Positions 48,106-59,500 of a stretch of 64,000 nt of DNA are shown here, piece after piece. The stretch lies in NCBI GenBank assembly GCA_021234535.1, contig CM037840.1, forward strand, positions 18,183,415 to 18,247,414, written 5' to 3'. Position 1 is the first letter of the stretch, and each line of letters opens with the position of its first letter. The position numbers and the translations under genes are program-made. The stretch is from Stichopus chloronotus. Its lineage: Eukaryota; Echinodermata; Holothuroidea; Aspidochirotida; Stichopodidae. Below the pieces are notes generated by a model. It made no database searches. It saw nothing but the letters and a program-made list of their open reading frames with translations, and had not been told where the DNA came from.

Positions 48106-48577
48106 CATTAAAGTAACATACAAGCTGTCTTCTTGTTTGTTTAACACATGATTATGCCACAAGTGTGTCTATGTCATCATCCCTGGTTGGTTACTCAGTT
48201 TATGCCGCATAAACCTGCAAGCTGACTATTTGTTATTATACATGATCGAGACACAGGTGTTTCAATGTGTGCATCTCTGGTTGGTTACACAGCTAATGTT
48301 AAATAAATCTGCAAGCTGTCTATTTGTTACTACACATGATTATGTCGCAGGTGTTTCAATGTAAGCATTTTTGGTTGGTTACACAGCTAGTTGCCAAGTA
48401 ACACGACAAGCTGTCTCAAGTTGTTATTATGATTGTGTCACAGGTGTGTAAGTATATGCATCTCTGGTTGGCTAAACAGCTAATGTGGTTAAGCAATACT
48501 ACAAGCTATTTTGTTTTTGCACATTACTAACTTACAGGTGTGTCAACATATGTGTCTGTGTTTGGTTCCACAGCTAA
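48106..48577 (-). repeat. Five-unit tandem array seeded by the RXR hinge exon splice donor
   Basis: Units occupy 48484-48577, 48391-48483, 48298-48390, 48201-48297 and 48106-48200 (93-97 bp). In the first unit, 48536-48577 is coding ([14 protein letters not shown]) and the rest is the donor and start of intron. The other units keep recognisable versions such as TTAGCTGTGTAACCAACCA, ACACCTGTG and ACAGCTTGTCGTGTTACTT, at perhaps 60-75% identity by eye. Confidence 0.85.
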
Positions 48578-48687
48578 CTCAGCTTCTAGGATTTTCTCCA
48601 CCGGCATGTCGTTGTTGGCTCCGCTCGTGCTCTCGACTTGACTGTCTCCGGTGGGCTTGTCCTTCCTCTGTCGCTCCTCTTGCACAG
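48536..48687 (-). CDS. RXR: RXR exon: hinge and start of ligand-binding domain
   Basis: Encodes residues 195-245: [19 protein letters not shown], then [15 protein letters not shown] and NTDTYVDTP. It runs from acceptor ggtaaag to donor ACACCT|gtaagt. The last 42 coding bases and the donor form the first unit of a five-unit tandem array that continues into the intron. Confidence 0.97.
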
Positions 48688-49091
48688 CTTTACCAAAATT
48701 AGAACACAAAGCTATACAGCGAAACGACATATAAATACATCCAGCCCAACCCATCCATGCCTAAGACAGATGACACATTTACTGCTGTAATATCTTCAAA
48801 ATGGCATCCTTGGCTAAAACAATTCAATTTCACAGATCTGAAAACAAGGCTAATGAAAAGGTAGCAATCATAATTGACAATGGAGTAGAAATTATGAAAA
48901 TACTTAATAGAAGCCCTAACAATCTAATGATTATGAAAATCAGAAGTTAAATTTATTGGAAATGAGGCAAATTTTATCAAGTTTTGGTCACCCATAACTC
49001 TGATGATAAGTGGAGAAACTTATTTAGTACCACCAACAAGATGTATCAATCAGTTGAGTGTTGCCCGTTCATTTGAATAACAGTCAATTAC

Positions 49092-49271
49092 CTTCTCTTC
49101 TCATTCCCATCTCGATGCATTTCTGGTATCGGCAATACTGGCATCTGTTCCTCTGCCTTTTGTCCACGATGCAGCTCCTCTCGTCTCGACAGGTGTAGGT
49201 GAGGTCCTTCCTGACTGTTCTCTTGAAGAAACCTTTGCACCCTTCACAGCTGTATACCCCATAGTGTTTGC
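49092..49271 (-). CDS. RXR: RXR exon: rest of DNA-binding domain
   Basis: Encodes residues 135-194, beginning [18 protein letters not shown] and ending [11 protein letters not shown], between acceptor attttaag and donor AGAAG|gtaatt. It supplies the P-box, all of finger 2, and the start of the C-terminal extension. The residues are nearly identical to vertebrate RXR, so binding to AGGTCA half-sites is expected. Confidence 0.98.
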
Positions 49272-49369
49272 CTTAAAATAAAAAAAAAAAAAATAAAACC
49301 AACATACCAATACGACCATCTGAATAAAGTCTAGGTAAAGGAACAATTCTGTAGGTTTCATGCGCATCA

Positions 49370-49565
49370 AGCAAAGTTCATTTCCATGACTTTTCCATGA
49401 CCATTTCGAGATCGAATTTGATCCGTGAGTACTGTGATATGATGGTGCAACCATTGCAACAGGGGGTGGAAATTGTAACTTTGTAATTTTACAAAATTTC
49501 TCGACTTTTCGAGACCTGGGAAATGAAAATTAAATTTCATGACTTTTCCAGGCCATGTGAACCCT
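49370..49565. repeat. Candidate dispersed repeat with CATGACTTTTCCA motifs
   Basis: CCATGACTTTTCCATGACC near the left and CATGACTTTTCCAGGCCATG near the right suggest a short interspersed element. No second copy occurs in the window, so this is weak. Confidence 0.3.
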
Positions 49566-49922
49566 GATTCTTACTATACTCTTCTGAATATTCAAGCTGT
49601 TGTTTGTATTTCCCTTGTTTAGCTTTCTTCATTTCACACTTAAACTTCCTTTTTTATGACTGGTTTATATTTATATGTCGTACTTTATGAGTTGTTTCCC
49701 TGATTCCTTATATTTCTCTTGTGACTTTTATGTCTTACACATTGTACGGAGGGCCTCAGGAAGATAAGCTTTCAGCTAACCGAGTCTCACCCTCTTTTAA
49801 GCCAAGTCTAAATAAAAACAAAACGATCTTGCCAAAATAAAACGATCTGACAACAATATCAGGAAGTAACTGTGACTTTACCTAAAAAATAAAATGCATA
49901 ATCAGAAAGCAGAAATGCACTG

Positions 49923-50530
49923 TGGTTTCGATGATCATATTACGAGAATTTTTTTTTTCTGAATCTGATAAAATAGCATTAGTATGTGTCACATTAAGCT
50001 ACGTATGCTTTACATGAAATATGAGATCTGTACAAGCTTCCTTTCTTGAGATCATTTCTACAAGGCTTTCCCACTTTGACTCTTGTTGACTTGAGATGAC
50101 CTTTCACCTCCATTAAAGACAAACTGGTTCTTGTGCTCAATGAGATACAACTACATACTGAATACAGTAATATATATCCAAGCTTCCCTTCTTGAGATAT
50201 GATGTTTACAGAAATTTCATAATGTGATCCTCTTAACTACAAATGACCTTTGACCTTTACCAAAGACAATGGAATTCTTGTACGCTCAATGAGGTACACC
50301 TACAGTCTAATTGGGAGATCTGCCCATGTTTTCCTTCTTGAAATATCGTGCTTACAATCATTTTTACAATTTGACCCCCTACTGACCTAAAATGACCTGC
50401 GACCTCCACCAAAATCAACAGGGATCTTGCAATCAATGTGATACACTTATACACCAAATATGAGATTTGTTCAAGCTTCCTTCCTTGAGATATAGTGTTT
50501 ACAGGTAAGCTGCTTCGGTACGCAGGTATG
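49923..50530 (-). repeat. 146-bp-type repeat array B3 in RXR intron
   Basis: Reverse-oriented diverged units (AAGCTTCCTTTCTTGAGAT, TGACCTTTGACCT, CCACCAAAAT) run from about 50020 to 50520. TGGTTTCGATGAT at 49923-49935 matches the end motif of element B1. It sits between the two zinc-finger exons. Confidence 0.75.
50244..50256 (-). promoter_or_regulatory. Perfect DR1 motif in RXR intron
   Basis: TGACCTTTGACCT on the + strand is a perfect DR1 in reverse, within array B3. A one-mismatch relative, TGACCTTTCACCT, is at 50098. The location inside the RXR gene makes feedback binding conceivable but unproven. Confidence 0.4.
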
Positions 50531-52259
50531 CTGCTTCGGCTGCTCCATACCTGGTAATACCTGGTATGCTGGACATTTTTGTGGAAGCACTGCTTAATCA
50601 TTGATTACACAAACCACCGCATTGTCTCAGAGACATGTTCCCTGTACACCCAATGTCTATGTTAAGTTGTTAACCACACACAGCCCTCTCGAGTAAGAAA
50701 AGTTGCTACAGCGATAAAAAATGCTTAAATTAAAAGGCTTTACCTCGACCAAAGTACAGGTAAATTTTAGCTTGGAACTTTAATACTGATTATTGTTACA
50801 TGTCACCATTATCAAATGGCAGGAAAATATCCACATTGTCAGTACTCTGTCATCAATAAAGATTTGATACTCTGTTACAACCTTGAAATAGTATGCATTT
50901 GATTTCTTTTTAACAAAATAGTAAGGAATCCACATCCAAGTGACAACATGCAACCATTAACTTGAACAAATAAGTGATCAGTTCTACACACTTGAAAGGG
51001 AGAGGGGGGGGGGGGTGAGCATGGAAGATATTGGGATCTTTTAAGTAGAACATTTAGGAGTGCCCGAGAATTCTTTTACACACAACATGTGGCTATGAGC
51101 AAATATGATTGAGGATGGTCTCAACTGCATCGAGTTGGAGTTATGAAATTGTAATGGTATGTCATAACACTGCTATGGTAAAATGTTCTCCACACATTTT
51201 TAAAGTTGAATGAACAGACTTTCAGTGTAAAATATGCCATCCTGTTCATGATGAACCAATATAAGCTGAGCAATATATTAGACAACATATGGCACATTTT
51301 CAAGCAGTTTGGATCAAAATTTACTTGAAAATCTTAGTCTGGTCTGTTAAATTATTGAAAGTGTAAGGCACAACAGTTAGTAATACATGTGTTGGCTAGG
51401 CTCTATCTCAGTATGAACGTTTATATGTTAGGCTACAGTTAAAGTCCCAAATCACTCTGGTCGAAAATATCTCATAGGAGGAAACCTTCAAATAAAAGTT
51501 GGCGAAAATATTGCAGATTGCTAGTTAAGGGTCTTTTGCACATCATGTAAATGTTTTTGGCATTTTTGACTGATTGAGGTATTTTTCAATACTTTCAACG
51601 TTCAATCCTGCTTTCCTGAACAGGTGATAGTAGCTACAGTACAGATTACAAAGTGTAGATAGACAACAATACAACCTGTGAGATCCAACGATGGTTTTTG
51701 TGACTGAAATCTCTAACTTTAGGAAGTGTAAAACTGTAACAACATTATTGCAGTCTGCATCAACAGAAAGTCTTTAAAATTAACATTGGTTAGGCATTCG
51801 TTCCGACCATGCTGCTTCTGTTAAGTGCTGTAGCATGCATGTGCGGTGTACATTGTAAGTTGGCACAGTGTGACTGCATGCTATATACATGCTTACATGT
51901 GCAGCATGTACTTGCGACGAAGCTATGCAACATTAAATAACAGTCGGATGGCGTTTGACATAAAGTAGTGTAGGTGAAAGCCTCGATTAGCTAAGTTTTT
52001 TTTCCCCGCTTATATCACTGAGGTTTCTTTTAGCCGAAAATTACGAGGCAAATGTTACTTCACTTTTTTACTACCAACACGCATGTTTTCCAACTTGTGG
52101 TAACAAGATGAAAATATGCATGCAATGCACTCTTTTTGTTATTCCCATGTACCTTATCTGGCGGTGAGTACGGTCGTATCGGACTTTCAACTGTTTTTCT
52201 GGGTAGGTGTATGGTATTTTGGAATATTCTTCATTCTCTCCCTTTGCTTTTGCTTTAAT

Positions 52260-53515
52260 TAAACATTGTTACTTATTTGAATCTTCCGTTGCCTCCATCT
52301 TTTTTTTCTGTTTTCTAAAATGCTAATTTGTTTTTGGTGTGCCCGGCAAGGTGCACAGTTTGTTGGGCGCACAACTTGAAGCAGGTGGCTTGGAGTTTTC
52401 CGTAACTCCCAATCAAGGAATATTCCAATTACTTCTGAATATAGCATGTATAAACTGCAACCAGTGGTGTACATGTGATTGGCCAATGAAGCACAAGCCA
52501 TTATGTGAAGGAAAGAATATGTTTGCAGTTCAGATACTCTATGATCGACTACCTGAGCGAGCAAGCGGGTATCAACATTGGTTTCTTAACACGGCTTTCC
52601 TTTTTACTAGGTATTGTCCATTTTTCCGAATATACCTGGATTTTTGGTATACTTGTTAGTAGTTAATTTTGATACCGTTGGTGTAAGTGTCCATGCCATG
52701 CCCATGTATACCAGGTATATCGATGCAGCTTATTTACAAGGTTTTTACAGTTTGACCGTTGCTGACCTCAAAAGACCTTTGACCTCCATTAAAAATATAG
52801 CATTCTTGTACTCTATTAGATACACCTGCATACTTTATGACATCTGTCCAAGCTTCCCTTCTTGAGATATTGTGTTAACAAGGTTATCACAATTTGATCA
52901 ATGTTTACATCAAATGACCTTTTACCACCACCAAAATCAATACCGATCTTTTACCCAATGTAATACACCTACATACCACTTGGTAAACCTACATACCAAA
53001 TATGAGATTTGTCCAAGCTTCACTTCTTGAGAAATTGCATTAATAGTGTTTTAGCATTTTGACCCAAACTGACCCCAAATGACCTTTGACCCCAACAAAA
53101 ACAATAAGTTTCTTCTACTTAATTTGGTACACCTTCAACTAAATATGAGATCTGTTCAAGCTTCCCTTCTTGAGATATCGTGTTTACAAGTGTTTTCACA
53201 ATTTGACCCCTGCTGACCCCTGTTGACCTTTGAACCCAACCAAAAACATTAAAGTTCTTCTACCCAATGTGGTACAGCTACATACCACACAAATCAGTTT
53301 TTCCAAGCTTCACTTCTTGAGATATCATGTTTACAACGTTTTCACAATTTGACCCCTATTGACAGCAAATGAAGTTTGACCTCCACCAAAAACAATAGGG
53401 TTCTTTAACTCAATGTAGTTCACCTACATATCACATATGAGATCTGTGCAAGCTTCCCTTCTCGAGATATTGTGTTTACAATGTAGGGCATCATACACAC
53501 ACACACACACAAAAG
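52260..53515 (-). repeat. 146-bp-type repeat array B4 in RXR intron
   Basis: A reverse copy of the B1 architecture: a tail related to 18680-19110 (52260-52740), about five diverged units (52740-53480), and a CA microsatellite (53493-53510). It contains near-DR1 sequence TGACCTTTGACCC at 53080. The ORFs within it are repeat-derived. Confidence 0.75.
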
Positions 53516-54079
53516 GAAAACTGATGACTAGCAAATTGACTGATAGTATTATTCTGCTTGGCAATACAAATTGATAAACTGATTTGCATATGATCTCTTA
53601 ATCAGCATAGAGATCAAATGACTGTCTCATCACCTCACAACTTTGGCCATCATCGTAACTTTACTTCGCTGCTTGTGCTTAATCTATTCAGTTTAAACTT
53701 TGCATGGAAAGACTATACTATTTTAGGTCATTGCATTTTGTAACTGTCTCGCTCTGACAATGTATGCTATACTTACCCTTCATGTTTACATTCATGAACA
53801 TGTCAACTTTTTTGCAGTGTCTCTACAAATACAGCATTTTGACGTAAGCCACATAACATAGATGATCAGTCCCATTCTAAACATATTCACTGTAGCATTG
53901 GGCAAACTTAGGACAATGCTGAGTTTATGTAAAATGGTTGACAAATTTTGACTTTTGGAGAGTAAAGTGTAAGACACGTTCTCGAAGTGGCATTTTGTTT
54001 TCAAACAGTTTTTTGAAGTCTGGTTTCAATCTGATGCAATGAAAGGATGTAGAAACCTCCATCTGTATTATTAGAATAC

Positions 54080-54361
54080 CTGAAGCTCTGTCACCACAGA
54101 CTGCACAAATGCTCTTTTGCATCGATGTCCCTGGCATGGACCCTGGCGAGACTGCTGAGGACTGGCTGACCTGGGAAAAGTTGATGCTGCCTGGGGTCAT
54201 CGGAGGACTCTGATCCGGCATCATTGCCCCATGCATGCTCCCTGATAGAGGATGCACTGGTATCGAGAGAGGAGACGGTGCAAGGATCACAGGCTTGATA
54301 TCATCTGAAGCAGACATACTGCTGGGCGTGGGTGATTGCATCGGTGAAAGTGAATTCATAC
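54080..54361 (-). CDS. RXR: RXR exon: A/B region and start of first zinc finger
   Basis: Encodes residues 41-134, from MNSLSPMQSPTPSSMSAS through a Pro/Ser-rich stretch containing DDIKPVILAPSP to KSICAVCGDRAS. It ends at donor TCAG|gtattc, inside the first zinc finger at the expected RXR exon boundary. C126 and C129 are the first two zinc ligands. An isoform could start at M42, the third base of this exon. Confidence 0.95.
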
Positions 54362-55019
54362 CTGACAGAAAAAAACAAAAAACCAAAAACAGAAACAATT
54401 CCAAATAATTAATGTAATATAAAAACTTCATTCAGTAAATTAGATCTCACAGCTGTATGATAAAACTGTGCAAAAGTAATTACATGATAATAAAGTCAAG
54501 GGTAGAAAGTTGATTATACAGGACCTATGCATTGAAGTATGTGAAGAAACCATAATTAACAGACCTTTAAGCAAGTATTTCAATTTGGCAACTTCCTGAG
54601 AAGTATCAATACATACCAACAGTGACACTATTAGGTACTGCACAACCTAATTACAACCAAGCAACACTGATCGTATCATGAATAGTTTATGTCATTGCTG
54701 AATTGCAGAATTACTCCACTCAATGAAATGTAAGTATGCAGTGAAATTTATGCTCACTCTATTTCTCAACATCATATATCACAGCACATATCCTGCGTGA
54801 GCTGATGTCAAGCCACTAACAAACCTACAGATGATAACACAGTGACAGTTCACAAAAGTTACATAATCCACAAGGAACACAAGAGCTCCTCATTCAGTTT
54901 TTAGGCACTGAGGACATGAGAAAACAGGTTACAGTACAGTGTGAGTTCATGAGGTGTGGAGACATGGTGAGGAGTGAGGCTAATGATCTTCATTCTGTTA
55001 TAGGAGGGAGTGGGGGTGT

Positions 55020-55453
55020 TAACAATAAACCAACCTGGCATACAAACCATTCAGTCTCACAGATAAACATCGGCAATATCTTCATATCCTCAAAAGATTA
55101 TGCCCAAGATGAGAAACAGAAGATGCTTCATTTGAATGTTTGAAAGTTTAGGTAAACAAATTATTCTCGAGCAACAAATTCCCCACAACCCCCTGGTGTG
55201 AGTATTCACCAGGTGGCTATACTTTACCCCTTGTTTCACTAATGCATACACTTGACCTTGCTCGAAATGTCATCGAAACTAATTCTAGTACCACGCCCTC
55301 TGAGGCCTAGCCCACCCTCGTACGTCTACAATACGAATAACTCAATTTCTATCTGTGAGAAGCTGATTTCGTTTCAATCTGTTTCAAAGCTGTTTCAATC
55401 TGTTTTAAAGCTAGAATTATTTTTTGTGAAACAAATATCCTATTTACCTTTAA
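55020..55453 (+). mobile_element. TTAA-type MITE, copy 5 (degenerate, with insertion)
   Basis: Family sequence is recognisable at 55030-55180 and again from about 55340 to TTAA at 55450. About 155 bp of unrelated sequence separates the halves. The left terminus is not recognisable. It lies in the RXR intron upstream of the first-finger exon. Confidence 0.65.
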
Positions 55454-55610
55454 GGTATTGCTTTCACGAGACAGTGTGAGGCAATGGGTTAGTACAAGAT
55501 GTGAGAAAACCGTGCAAATGTGCTAGCGAGGTACTGTCAATGCACCTCATTATGGTTAAAACCAGGTCATGTTTATTGTTAACACGACAAACATTAAATT
55601 GCATTGTGCT

Positions 55611-56155
55611 TAAAGGAGGGTAGGTAATATATACCTTTTTTGCACTTTCCTCCTCAAAAATTGATTATAAGCATATCTCCTCAACAGATTTGCAATAGAA
55701 AATGATAAACCAATGACAAATTGAGTCAGAAAGTGCCCCAGTAGACAAAAATAACTTAATTTTTTTTTGTTGCTGTCCCAGAGGTTTATTCATGAGTATG
55801 TATTCTATGCACCTCCCTAGTTTGAAGAAGGAATATTATTTGGTCCAAGGTCATCTGCATTTACCTACAGAGATAAATACTAATGCCCTTTGACCCAACA
55901 GCGTTTCATCTTCAAATCTATGGAGAGGTATAAAACACATACTCAAATCAATATTAACTATGGGGTGTCATTACAAGAAAAATTAAAAAAAAAATGGTTT
56001 ACTCTATTTACTGGGGCACTTTCTGACACAATTTGTCACTGGCAGATCATTTTTTACCACACAATTGTTGAGGAGATACTGCTAATATACCGATTTGGAG
56101 AAAGAGCAAAAATTTATGCATTATGTAATTCACAAAATTTTACTTATCCTCTTTA
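55611..56155. mobile_element. Foldback / long-inverted-repeat element
   Basis: The arms at about 55636-55760 and 56000-56125 are inverted copies of each other, sharing for example ATCTCCTCAACA and CAGAAAGTGCCCCAGTA. Outer ends are TAAAGGAGGGTAGGTAA and TTACTTATCCTCTTTA. This fits a foldback MITE in the RXR 5' intron; no coding capacity was seen. Confidence 0.7.
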
Positions 56156-56378
56156 GGTTATTGTAATGTTTGGCAGAAGTACAGGCATCTCATTAACACA
56201 GGGCCAGCGCCATTCATAACAGAAACTGTGAGGAGGTTCACACGTGCATCCTACTCTCACTTGTGGAAGGTAAATGCTTACAATATTCAACAAGTGAACA
56301 CAGGAACAAAAATGAAAATGATGAGTATGAATTAATGAAGAATGGAAAGAGTCTATTTACGGAAATGGCCACCAGTAC

Positions 56379-56504
56379 CTCCCAAACTATTGACGGAGGA
56401 TGGTCCAATGGAAGGAGTAATGGTCGGAGAGCCAAGTGGGGGAGACCCCATGGTACTGGTTGGGGATTGCATGGACCCCATTGATGACATGGACTTCATC
56501 GAGT
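56379..56504 (-). CDS. RXR: RXR exon: N-terminal A/B region (first coding exon seen)
   Basis: On the minus strand, acceptor tttccacag precedes ACTCG-ATG and the exon ends GGAG|gtactg. It encodes the Met/Ser-rich MKSMSSMGSMQSPTSTMG and ends SVNSLG. The exon enters in phase 1, so it either continues an upstream coding exon or begins translation at its own ATG (56499-56497) after a 5' UTR exon. This activation region is poorly conserved; the exon is accepted for open frame, splice sites and phase fit to the next exon. Confidence 0.8.
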
Positions 56505-59500
56505 CTGTGGAAAACAAAAGAAATTACAATCAGCTACACTGTCTTTGTCAACTCTACTAGTAAATCGTAAACCACAACTGATAATTCTATCACTGGCACC
56601 AGAGACATGGAGGTGTAAATGCATCCAACAATGTGAAGGATTCCAAAAGTCAAATCTTGGACTACCATTGCACGACAACTTGCACAGTTACACAACTTGA
56701 CAGCAGTGGACTACTATAGCTTCGACAGTATTGGACCACTGCGGCTGAAGAAGTCTTAAACGTCTATACCATAACTCAGCAACATTGGACTATCATATCA
56801 TAGCTTCTCAAGGTCCTTGGTCATGCATATTCCACCTTGGCCACAGAGTGAACAAAACAAAGTTAGAAACCAAAAATGACCAAACAAAATATTACACGAT
56901 TACAGATTAAAGACTTTTTTTGAAATATGTTCTGGAAACTGACATATTACACAACATAAAACACATTGCAGTCTGGCTCTTGAGTATCAATTTAGCAACA
57001 ACAGCAGCCCATAGGCCCACTGCAAATGCCTGCCATGGAAACAAAACAGTGAAGACCTAATGGATGCATATTAAACAGTACACATGTTTATCCTCCTGGT
57101 AAAATGCAGTTGTATGGTTGTGCTTGAGGCTACATATGGCTGAAGAAGCACTTGCGAAAAAACTTTTACTGAGTAAAGTTTGGATTGAAACTAGTTTCAT
57201 GCCGAATGGAATAACTGCCCACCTACGGTTCAATGCAGCTGCTGTGTTGAATACCTAAAGCATTCAACACTAGGGTTTGGCAGTACCAGAAGGAATCGCT
57301 ATGGGTACTTTTTGCACATCAGTACTGGTGCTGTACTTTCCTTCATGCACACGTGGGTTTCTGAAGTGTTACATTTGAAAATAATTTGTAAATACATCCA
57401 CTCAAACATGTGTATCCCAAATCATCCATGTTCAATCTTTAGCAAAGGTGAAAGTAAAATTATACCTTTCGTTAAACTTAGTTTCATTTCTCATGCATGC
57501 TCGATACTTTTTAAGTTACAAGAAAAGAAATGTTGACAAATGTTTCCACAAGATTAAGCAGTACATCCACCTAGATGTTCAGTATCAATTGAAAAAAATA
57601 TAAACTTAAGGCCAGAATATATGCAAACATGCAATATGTATACAATATACGCAAACTGTCTACAAACTCACTTTGGATTGTGTAATTAACCTTCACAACA
57701 TCTATAAATGTTTACTCACTAAAGCAGAGAGGTCCTCAGAAACAAATTTTATCACAATATTGATGTACAGCTACTACTTATGTATCAAGCTGTCTTTGAG
57801 AAAAGCTCATGAAATTCATTTATTTCCAAGTAATATTACTACCGTTACTCTACACACCGAGGCCCTAATGTTACTCTGGTACGTAAATTAGCCTAAGCTG
57901 GCTACAGGACAGTATGATAAATTTTACCACAAAACTTAACACAATTGATGCAAACTAATCCTAGCACCTAAAAATAGCTTAAAAAGTTATTGTTTTACAT
58001 AAATATATTACTTACTTCTGACAACAAACTAATTGGTAAAATAATGGCACTTTTCATAGGCCAGTTGCAAAGGTATTTAAACTTACTGATTTGACGTTAA
58101 AAGCTACATCAGAGCCATAGACATATATAAATCAAATGACATCAGGACCAGGGGCAACCAGTGAGGGACAAATTCTCCGGCTGTTCGTACATATGGATGG
58201 AAGAGCAGAACTGTTTTGCCTTTAATACAGAGCAAGGACGCCACCAATGTTGTTCAGCTTCATCAGTACATGAATACTTAACTTCATATATTTCTATGTG
58301 ATGTTGAAGTACTGTAGTTTGTAAGGATATCTGCTATTTCAATTGATGTTGCTTGCATAACCAAATGAATTCTAAACTGATCTGGCCCCCCAAAATTTGT
58401 TAAATGCACACCATGGATCTTTCTGACTCATGTAATATTACAAGAAATACTGAAGGTATTTTGGATTTTAGTAAGCCTGAAGCACACTTGTTATATCCTG
58501 TAAGCTGATGTTGTCTACCATCAAGTCTTGAAGTTTCATCCAGTATCATAATGTCCTAATGTTAAGATTTTCTGGCTGACATTTTTTGTGTTAGGCTACA
58601 TCAAACAGCAATGTATTTTAAGATTTTTGAAAATACACATGTCGGCAGCATCATACAGTACTTTTTAGACAATTATGAGACAGAAATGTAAAAATTAGCA
58701 GTACATCTCACAGACAATAATTGTTCATTTTTTTTTAAACCAGGCGGATTTGGTAAAGTACCAGTAGTAGCAACAGACAATTTCAGCTGGCAAGGAGCAG
58801 TAGTGGTGCTCACAAAAACTGGTATCAACTTGAATACCAGTATACCACCCAACCCTATCCACCGCATACATAAACGGTTGGCTGTGTGTGACATCTTGTC
58901 CTTGAAGAATCAAACACACTTCGATTAAAAATATCAATAGTTCTCACAGATGCTCAGCTGACCTCCTTATTGGTCACCATTTACAGTTCTACCAAACAAT
59001 TGTTATCACCTAAAGAGTAAGATGGATTTCTCTTCCGAGAGCTCATACCTACAGTACTAAAGGTGTGTGTTGGGCAGTACTCTGATGTCCAGATCACCTG
59101 ATCGTCATTTGGATTTGATCGTGACCACCCAAAACCGACAAATGTTCCTGCTCAGACCGCCCGAGACCAAATCGATGTCGACTTTTGGGTTTTTAAAAAG
59201 CCCAAACCAACTTTCATGTCGGACCACCCAAGACCAACTGGAAGGAATCCAAAGCAACGTTAAATGGCAAAATATACGATTATTAGGATTTTCGTTATCA
59301 TTGTTAGAAGATCAAACCATCTACAGGTGTTGAAGAAGTGGAAAATTTGGGATCGAGTTGAAGTCAATTTATAGAGAACGTATTTATAATTAATCAATGA
59401 AGTGAGATCAAAGAAGGTGGACTCTATGTGAAGTTAAGAAAGTACAAATTAAAACTCTAAATGACGATGTAGTTCTCTGCAAAACAATTAAAAAATTTAA

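Larger units (their letters stand above)
49272..54079. other. RXR intron between the two zinc-finger exons
   Basis: A 4.8-kb intron dominated by arrays B3 and B4 of the DR1-bearing repeat family. The stretch between them (50530-52260) shows no exon or RNA gene that I can recognise. Confidence 0.65.
44625..56504 (-). other. RXR: Gene span: retinoid X receptor (NR2B), 5' UTR not found
   Basis: Seven exons join with matching phases into 445 codons plus stop, close to the 462 residues of human RXR-alpha. RXR is a nuclear transcription factor that binds direct repeats of AGGTCA as a homodimer or as partner of other receptors. Numbering from the first ATG: a Met/Ser/Pro-rich A/B region (1-124); two zinc fingers with cysteines 126, 129, 143, 146 and 162, 168, 178, 181; a P-box in CEGCKG (143-148); the hinge; a ligand-binding domain from about 220; and AF-2 helix FLMEMLE (434-440). 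R300 in SHRSIAV corresponds to the retinoid-anchoring Arg of human RXR-alpha. All domains look intact. The gene converges with GPCPD1, and its 4.8-kb intron between fingers carries DR1-containing repeats. Confidence 0.97.

Noticed and set aside
52259..52865. Open frames of 83-106 codons on both strands
   Set aside because: The region is the tail of the composite repeat also present at 18680-19110, so these are repeat-derived.
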